Below are positions 7,867 to 12,146 of a DNA stretch of 12,146 nt, in pieces; position 1 is the first letter of the stretch, and every line of letters starts with the position of its first letter. Source of the stretch: an uncultured Clostridia bacterium (GTDB lineage Bacteria > Bacillota_A > Clostridia > Oscillospirales > Oscillospiraceae); the NCBI GenBank assembly GCA_947166955.1, contig CAMVGI010000017.1, forward strand, positions 1-12,146, read 5' to 3'. Position numbers and translations under genes: made by a program. Under the pieces are notes generated by a model. It was not told the DNA's origin. It saw nothing but the letters and a program-made list of their open reading frames with translations, and did not search any database.

Positions 7867-8857
7867 TGCGCCATCTCCAATCCAAACGAATATTGCTCCG
7901 CGCGAGGGCAAAGGTCACGCCCTCCCCCGCGTGCTTTTTCACAAGAAGCACTCCGCCCGACGCCTTTACCGCCGCACGCTCGCAGACGTTGTCCACGCCC
8001 GTCGTCCGCGCGACGAAATCGGAGGCGGAAAAATCTCCGTCGACCGCCGCCAGCTCCTCCGCCGTGTAAAACGAAAGCTGCCAGCCGTGCGCGGCGCAGA
8101 ACGACTCAAGTCCCTCCTCGCCGCGCTTCAGGTCGATGGTCGCGGCGGCGGAGACCGCCTTCGGCCGCACGAGCGTCTCCGCGCAAAGCGCCGCGAAGCG
8201 CGCTTCGAGCGTCTCGCGCGCCGTGCCGCGCCTGCACCCGACGCCGAGCGTCAGCGCGCGCGGGATCAGCGTCAGCGCGTCGTGCGCGTACACGTCCGCC
8301 CACGCGTCCGCGTCGTCCGCGTCCGTCGGAAAAACGCCCTCCGGCGCTTCGCCGTCGACGGGAAACGTCGAGCGCACGGCAATTTGTTCTCCCGCGAGCA
8401 GCTTCGCCGATACGCGCTTGATTTTCTTCGCGTCGTCGACCGCCATGCCCTGCACGCGCGCCCACTCGTCGATTGCGAACGCGCCGCGGACGTCCGTCGC
8501 GGTGGTGACGACCGCCGTCGCGCCGCAAACGCGCGCGACCTCCCGCGCCAGCTCGTTCGCGCCGCCGAGATGCCCCGACACGAGCGGCACGGCAAAGCGG
8601 CCGCACTCGTCCACCGCGACCACGGCGGGGTCGCTCGCCTTACTTTCAAGATACGGCGCGACCGCGCGCACCGCGATGCCCGCCGCGCCGACGAATACGA
8701 GCGCGCGCGACGCGCCGAACCGCTCCGCCGTCCATGCGCGCAGCGAAACGCCGTCGCGCGTGCAGCACACCGTGCCGCCGAGCGCGGCGCAAAGCGTTTC
8801 CGCGAGCGCGCGGCCCTTCTCCGTGAACGCGAGGTATGCGATGCCGCCGTTTTTCAT
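7859..8857 (-). CDS. cbiG: Cobalt-precorrin-5A hydrolase (CbiG)
   Basis: CbiG opens the ring-A delta-lactone of cobalt-precorrin-5A and releases the C20-derived two-carbon fragment as acetaldehyde, a hallmark of the oxygen-independent route. The 332-residue protein shows the N-terminal region with GAAGIAVRAVAPYL (57-70), DECGRFAVPLVSGHLGGANE (83-102), the variable middle, and the C-terminal CbiG domain beginning LGVGCRRGT (204-212), with TGVDNVCERAA (286-296) and a final GVTFALAR (313-320). The ATG at 8857 is preceded by AAAGGG at a six-base spacer and overlaps the cbiF stop as ATGA; a longer frame from 9007 would only add an arginine-rich stretch lying inside cbiF. Its stop overlaps the cbiH start by eight bases. 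Length and motif order are normal. Confidence 0.96.
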   Translation of the reverse strand: MKNGGIAYLAFTEKGRALAETLCAALGGTVCCTRDGVSLRAWTAERFGASRALVFVGAAGIAVRAVAPYLESKASDPAVVAVDECGRFAVPLVSGHLGGANELAREVARVCGATAVVTTATDVRGAFAIDEWARVQGMAVDDAKKIKRVSAKLLAGEQIAVRSTFPVDGEAPEGVFPTDADDADAWADVYAHDALTLIPRALTLGVGCRRGTARETLEARFAALCAETLVRPKAVSAAATIDLKRGEEGLESFCAAHGWQLSFYTAEELAAVDGDFSASDFVARTTGVDNVCERAAVKASGGVLLVKKHAGEGVTFALARSNIRLDWRWRNG

Positions 8858-9609
8858 GTGGTTCCCTTTCGATACTCCGTCGTGAACGACGGGTCGTAGA
8901 GCCTGCTCTTTTCGTACGGCGCGTCCAGAAAGGCGCCGACGAGCACGAGCGTGGTCTTGCGGACGCCTGCCGCCGCGCCCGACGCCGCGAGCGTCCCCAC
9001 CGTACACTTCACGGTCTTCTCATCCGGCCACGTCGCCTTATAGACGAGCGCCGCGGGCGTTTCCGGCGCGTAGCCGCCCGCGAGCAGCTCGCTTTGCACC
9101 TTGTCCAGCATTCCCGCGGAGAGAAAGACTGCCATCGACGCGCCGTGGCGCGACAGCGCGCGCAGCGCCTCGCCCTCCGGCACGTCCGTGCGCCCCGCGA
9201 GACGCGTAACGATCAGGCTTTGGCTCACGCCGGGGAGCGTGAACTCCGCGTCCAGCGCCGCCGCCGCGCCGAACAGGCTGCTCACGCCCGGGATCACGTC
9301 GAATTCGATCCCCTTTTCCCGCAGCGCGTCGAACTGCTCGCGCACCGCGCCGTAGAGCGACGGGTCGCCCGTGTGCAGGCGCACCGTCGTCTTATGCTCC
9401 GTCTCGGCGCGCTCCATGACCGCGAGCACCTCCGAAAGCGTCATTTCGGCGCTGTTATGGATCTTGCAGCCCGCCTTGCAGCGCTCCAGCAGCGCGGGAT
9501 TGACGAGGCTGCCCGCGTAAATGACGACGTCCGCCGCCGCGAGCAGCTTCGCGCCGCGCAGCGTGATGAGGTCGGGAGCGCCCGGCCCCGCGCCGACAAA
9601 ATGCACCAT
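8854..9609 (-). CDS. cbiF: Cobalt-precorrin-4 C11-methyltransferase (CbiF)
   Basis: CbiF transfers a methyl group from S-adenosylmethionine to C11 of cobalt-precorrin-4 in the cytoplasm. The 251-residue product has the full tetrapyrrole-methylase layout: glycine-rich VGAGPGAPDLITLRG (5-19), AGSLVNPALL (32-41) typical of the CbiF/CobM branch, LHTGDPSLYG (78-87) and IPGVSS (106-111) lining the cofactor and substrate cleft, then a C-terminal half ending in TTLVLVGAFL (219-228). Length matches the family. The ATG at 9609 follows AAGGAG with a six-base spacer; that Shine-Dalgarno sequence is embedded in the last codons of cbiD, whose stop is three bases upstream, the only non-overlapping junction from btuD to cbiB. 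Its own stop forms an ATGA overlap with cbiG, which encodes the enzyme of the next step. Confidence 0.96.
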   Translation of the reverse strand: MVHFVGAGPGAPDLITLRGAKLLAAADVVIYAGSLVNPALLERCKAGCKIHNSAEMTLSEVLAVMERAETEHKTTVRLHTGDPSLYGAVREQFDALREKGIEFDVIPGVSSLFGAAAALDAEFTLPGVSQSLIVTRLAGRTDVPEGEALRALSRHGASMAVFLSAGMLDKVQSELLAGGYAPETPAALVYKATWPDEKTVKCTVGTLAASGAAAGVRKTTLVLVGAFLDAPYEKSRLYDPSFTTEYRKGTT

Positions 9610-9612
9610 GCT

Positions 9613-10750
9613 TTACTCCTTATCCGCCGCGGCGTTCCATGCCGCGAGCAAGCGTTTCCCCGTTTCCGTTTCGCCGAGGCCGCCGTATTCGTTGGAGAAT
9701 ACCGCCGCGCCGACGATGAATTTTCCCGCCGCGCGGCGATCCAAATGCTCCTGTATCGCCGCGAGCAGGCTTTCCAGCACCGCGCCGCGCAGTCCCGCCG
9801 CGTCCAAAACCGCAAGGCAGGCGTCCGTCGTCGCCGCGTCCATCAGCGCGCGGCACAGCGCCGTATCCGCGCCGCACAGCGCCGCGTGCGCCGTCATAAG
9901 CTCCGCGCGGCAGTCCGCGTATCTGGAGTGCGTGTTCATTACGCCGCCCGCGAGCTTGACGAGCTTGCCGATATGCCCGACGAACAGGACTTCCGCAAAG
10001 CCCTCCGCCGCCGCGGCGTCGAGCGCGTCGCCGATGTAGTTCGAGCACTTGACGAGCGGTACGCCGAGCGCGTCCCAGCCCGTTTCGCGCAGATAGTCCG
10101 CGCCGTAGTTGCCCGGCGTGAGCAGGAGCCGCTTTTCGCCCTGCGCCGCCGCCTGACGGATCTCGACGCCGATGGTTTCCACGAGCGCGCGCTCGCTCAT
10201 CGGCTCGACAACGCCGGACGTACCGAGGATGGAGATCCCCCCCTCGACGCCGAGGCGCGGGTTGAACGTGCGCTTGGCAAGTTCCGCGCCGTCCGGAACG
10301 GAGATGACGACGGAAAGCCCGCCGCCGTAGCCCGTTTCCGCGCAGACCTCCTCCACGGCGGATAAGATCATGCGCCGCGGCACGGAGTTGATCGCCGCCG
10401 CGCCGACGCTCTGGTCGAGGCCCGCCTTTGTGACGCGCCCCACGCCCTCGCCTTACGCCGCGCGGCGTCTTTCGCACCGTCGCGGCGACAAGGCAGCCGT
10501 CCGTCACGTCGGGGTCGTCGCCCGCGTCCTTGCGCACGGCGCAGCGCGCCGTCTCGCCGTCCGAGACGCACTCCTCCGGCGATACCTCGACCGTCCAGCC
10601 CTTGGGCGTCACGAGGCGCAGGACTTCCGCCGCCTCGCCCGCGAGCAGCAAGCGCGCCGCCCCCGCCGCGGCAAGCGCCGCGCAGGTGCCCGTCGTATAG
10701 CCGCAGCGCAGCTTTTGACTGCCGCTGCGAACGTAATGCTCAAACGCCAT
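9613..10750 (-). pseudogene. cbiD: cbiD, cobalt-precorrin-5B C1-methyltransferase, interrupted by a frameshift near 10450
   Basis: CbiD methylates C1 of cobalt-precorrin-5B using S-adenosylmethionine, a step found only in the anaerobic pathway. The first 100 codons (10750-10451) carry GYTTGTCAA (17-25) and KDAGDDPDVTDG (74-85). The rest of the protein is in another frame: GEGVGRVTKAGL, AINSVPRRMI, GISILGTSGVVEPMSE, LTPGNYGADY and FVGHIGKLVKLAGGVMNTH follow down to the TAA at 9613. The second frame has a TAA at 10455-10453, so the break lies at about 10452-10449; a one-base skip (or loss of two) joins the halves into about 378 residues, normal for CbiD. The first frame stays open by chance to 9620 with arginine-rich nonsense. 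Start: ATG 10750 with AGAGGG six bases upstream, overlapping the btuD stop. Both halves are well conserved, so a sequencing error, a very recent mutation or recoding are all possible. Confidence 0.85.
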
Positions 10751-11762
10751 CGTGTTCCCTCTTTGTCAGCGCGGCGATCTCCGGCCAACGCGCGAGCACC
10801 TTTTCATAGTTCGCGCGCCGATGCGGAAAGTCGCAGTCCACGCAGCTTTTGACGCCCTTTTCCGTGTAGCGGAAGTTCCCGCCGCATCTCTCGCCGAGCG
10901 CGTAGAGCGGGCAGTAGCAGAACAGGCAGTTGAAATCCTCCGTTTCGCCCCTGTGGCAGGGAAAGCTCCCGCACGCGCGGTTCTGGAAGAAGCTCCCGTC
11001 CGCCGCGACGCCGAAAAACGCGCCGTAGCTGCCTTTTTCCATGCCGTACAGTTCCTCGATATAGGCGGGGGACAATATCTCCTCCGGTTTTCCGACGCGG
11101 TCGACCGCGCCCGCGCGCACGCACAGCACCGCGTCCGCGACGCGCTGCGCGCAGTCAAGCTCGTGCAGGCTCATCACCACGGCGATGTCTCTCTCTCGCG
11201 CGAGCGTTTTGAGCGACGTCAGGAATTCGACCTTATAGCGCACGTCGAGAAACGACGTCGGCTCGTCGAGCACGAGCGCCTCCGGTTCCTGACAGATCGC
11301 GCGGGCGAGCATCACGCGCTGGCGCTGCCCGTCGCTCACGCGCGCAAAGTCCTCCTCCGCCAGATCGGCGACCCGCAGCAGCGCCATCGCCTCCGCGACG
11401 ACCTCGCGGTCGTGCGCCGAGAGCACGCCGAGCCGCCCCGTATAGGGATAGCGTCCCGTCGCCGCCACGTCCGCGCAGGTCATTCGCTCCGCGCGCACGC
11501 GCTCCGTCGTCAGGATGGACAGGCGTCTGGCAAGGGCGTTTTCGTTCATCGACGAAAGCGTTTCCCCGTCCAGCAGCACCGTTCCGGCAAGCGGCGCGAG
11601 CCGCCGCGCAAGCGTCTTGAGCACGGTCGATTTGCCCGCGCCGTTCGGCCCCACGAGCACCAGTATCTCGCCCGCCTTCACCGAAAACGTCATGTCGCGC
11701 AGCACGGTCTTCTCGCCGTAGCCGACCGCGAGGTCTTTCGTGTGCAAAATAATTTCATCCAT
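10740..11762 (-). CDS. btuD: BtuD/FepC-type ABC ATPase fused to a C-terminal cysteine-rich metal-binding-like domain
   Basis: This 340-residue protein is the ATP-hydrolysing subunit of an importer whose permease is encoded just upstream; it acts on the cytoplasmic face of the membrane. Residues 1-250 are a canonical ABC ATPase: Walker A GPNGAGKST (38-46), signature VSDGQRQRV (142-150), Walker B ALVLDEPT (162-169), D-loop SFLD and switch His200. The Q-loop position reads TTER rather than containing Gln. Residues 257-320 form a second module with eight cysteines (264, 269, 279, 282, 284, 293, 307, 310) plus His270 and His314, resembling the small cysteine-rich (zf-like) domain that is usually a separate Clostridia protein. 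The ATG at 11762 was chosen because it has AAAGG nine bases upstream and opens directly on the ATPase fold; the 37 codons up to 11873 cross the hairpin spacer and resemble nothing. The last 11 bases overlap cbiD. The corrinoid substrate is inferred from context. Confidence 0.9.
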   Translation of the reverse strand: MDEIILHTKDLAVGYGEKTVLRDMTFSVKAGEILVLVGPNGAGKSTVLKTLARRLAPLAGTVLLDGETLSSMNENALARRLSILTTERVRAERMTCADVAATGRYPYTGRLGVLSAHDREVVAEAMALLRVADLAEEDFARVSDGQRQRVMLARAICQEPEALVLDEPTSFLDVRYKVEFLTSLKTLARERDIAVVMSLHELDCAQRVADAVLCVRAGAVDRVGKPEEILSPAYIEELYGMEKGSYGAFFGVAADGSFFQNRACGSFPCHRGETEDFNCLFCYCPLYALGERCGGNFRYTEKGVKSCVDCDFPHRRANYEKVLARWPEIAALTKREHDGV

Positions 11763-11781
11763 GTCAATCAGCCTTTCGCTT

Positions 11782-11809
11782 ATTGCTCCGGCTGTATTGC
11801 CGGAGCAAT
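11782..11809 (-). repeat. Inverted repeat (hairpin) just upstream of the btuD ribosome-binding site
   Basis: ATTGCTCCGG (11782-11791) pairs exactly with CCGGAGCAAT (11800-11809) around an 8-base loop. In the transcript the stem ends about five bases before the AAAGG Shine-Dalgarno sequence (11772-11776) of btuD, whose ATG is at 11762. A weaker pair, ATTTCGC (11818-11824) with GCGAAAT (11845-11851), lies just upstream. Together with the repeat over the btuC stop, most of this 103-base spacer is able to fold. No U-tract follows and no B12-box-like sequence is present. It could tune btuD translation relative to btuC or be an RNA-processing site. Confidence 0.65.
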
Positions 11810-11863
11810 TCAGCCATATTTCGCGGTTGTCACGCAAGGGACGAGCGAAATGGCGATTTATCC

Positions 11864-11890
11864 GCTTACTCACGCTTTGCGTGAGTAAGC
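11864..11890 (-). repeat. Perfect inverted repeat (hairpin) over the btuC stop codon
   Basis: GCTTACTCACGC at 11864-11875 is mirrored exactly by GCGTGAGTAAGC at 11879-11890, with a 3-base loop. In the minus-strand transcript this makes a 12-bp stem with an AAA loop that contains the permease stop codon. The stem can extend by a G-U and a G-C pair. The bases after it, GGATAAATCG, are not a U-tract, so it is not a standard intrinsic terminator. It may protect the 3' end of the upstream message, act in RNA processing, or reduce read-through into btuD. The structure is read directly from the sequence; the role is inference. Confidence 0.75.
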
Positions 11891-12146
11891 AGCATGAGGA
11901 TCACGACCGGCGCGCCGAACACCGCCGTCACGGAGCTGATGCTCAGCTCCGCCGGCGCGAACATCGTGCGCGCGAGCAGATCGCAAAAGAGGCAGAACGC
12001 CGCCCCGCCCAGAAAACACGCAGGAACCATCACGAGCGGCTTCGCGGTTTTAAACAGGCCCTTCATCAGATGCGGCACGGCGACGCCGACGCAGGAGATC
12101 GGCCCCGCGAACGCCGTCACACAGGCCGCGAGCATGCTGGACAGAA
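11866..12146 (-). CDS. btuC: BtuC/FecCD-family ABC permease, C-terminal fragment
   Basis: This is the last 92 residues of a membrane permease; the 5' part lies beyond the right edge, so no start is visible. The family forms the channel of BtuCD/FecCD importers in the cytoplasmic membrane, moving corrinoids, haem or ferric siderophores handed over by a binding protein. The visible part has the family signature GPISCVGVAVPHLMK, followed by hydrophobic helices and the DLLART and GAPVVILMLL segments typical of the C-terminus. Its neighbours, an ABC ATPase and then a full cobalamin set, suggest that it carries a corrinoid, but the fragment alone cannot separate this from an iron-siderophore permease. 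The stop codon lies inside a perfect 12-bp inverted repeat (11864-11890). The family assignment is firm; the substrate is inferred from context. Confidence 0.88.
   Translation of the reverse strand, partial: LSSMLAACVTAFAGPISCVGVAVPHLMKGLFKTAKPLVMVPACFLGGAAFCLFCDLLARTMFAPAELSISSVTAVFGAPVVILMLLTHAKRE

Noticed and set aside
8836..10365. Plus-strand open frame of 509 codons opposite cbiF and cbiD
   Set aside because: Arg/His/Ala-rich composition, no motifs, antisense to conserved coding sequence; a compositional shadow.
9613..10443. Independent gene starting at GTG 10443 (a naturally split CbiD)
   Set aside because: A weak AAGGCGAGG lies upstream, but the first frame has no stop nearby to allow coupled re-initiation, and the conserved GEG just before the GTG would be lost. 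A frameshift explains the data better.
9620..10450. Continuation of the first cbiD frame to 9620, giving a 376-residue product
   Set aside because: After residue 100 the translation is arginine- and glycine-rich with no CbiD similarity, while the neighbouring frame carries all the conserved CbiD motifs.
11763..11865. Possible cobalamin riboswitch in the btuC-btuD spacer
   Set aside because: Only about 100 bases long, no B12-box-like sequence seen, and the paired elements are simple hairpins rather than the multi-helix fold of that riboswitch.
11763..11873. N-terminal extension of btuD from ATG 11873
   Set aside because: The 37 added residues resemble no ABC ATPase, cross the hairpin spacer and overlap the permease stop; the ATG at 11762 has a good ribosome-binding site.
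10752..11888. Plus-strand open frame of 378 codons opposite btuD
   Set aside because: It mirrors the ABC ATPase gene, has low-complexity arginine-rich content and no recognisable fold.
11864..11890. Intrinsic terminator at the end of btuC
   Set aside because: The stem is strong, but the transcript that follows is GGAUAAAUCG with no U-run, so termination by the usual mechanism is not supported.

Overview
The window is one densely packed minus-strand gene cluster for anaerobic (cobalt-early) cobalamin biosynthesis, read from base 12146 down to base 1. The DNA is very G+C-rich, by eye well above 60%, with strong G/C third-position bias. The oxygen-independent enzymes CbiD, CbiG and CbiJ, the CbiE-CbiT fusion, and an ABC ATPase carrying a Clostridia-style cysteine-rich domain suggest a high-G+C anaerobic Firmicute of the Clostridia type. 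The sequence does not allow a genus to be named.

Layout in transcription order. (1) 12146-10740: the 3' end of a BtuC/FecCD-type permease and a BtuD-type ABC ATPase with a C-terminal eight-cysteine domain. They are separated by 103 bases, the only real intergenic gap, which holds inverted repeats. (2) 10750-5205: corrin-ring enzymes CbiD (interrupted by a frameshift near 10450), CbiF, CbiG, CbiH, CbiJ and a CbiE-CbiT fusion. (3) 5208-3832: CbiA, the a,c-diamide synthase. (4) 3835-522: the nucleotide-loop genes cobT, cobU and cobS, a short CobU-like P-loop protein, and the CobC phosphatase. (5) 528-1: the first 176 codons of cbiB, which runs off the left edge.

From btuD onward almost every gene overlaps the next by 1 to 11 bases, often as ATGA. 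The single exception is a 3-base gap between cbiD and cbiF. The block therefore looks like one translationally coupled transcript. Together the products take a cobalt-precorrin through ring contraction, methylation, reduction and decarboxylation, amidate cobyrinate at a and c, attach the aminopropanol arm (CbiB), and assemble the lower nucleotide loop. CbiL, CbiC, a cobaltochelatase (CbiK/CbiX), CbiP, an adenosyltransferase and CobD are not in the window.

Points of most interest are the BtuD/cysteine-rich-domain fusion, the frameshift in the otherwise well-conserved cbiD, the hairpin-rich btuC-btuD spacer, and the two CobU-family genes in one operon. Nothing was found that resembles a mobile element, CRISPR array, tRNA, rRNA or cobalamin riboswitch. 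No gene-free stretch exceeds about 100 bases.
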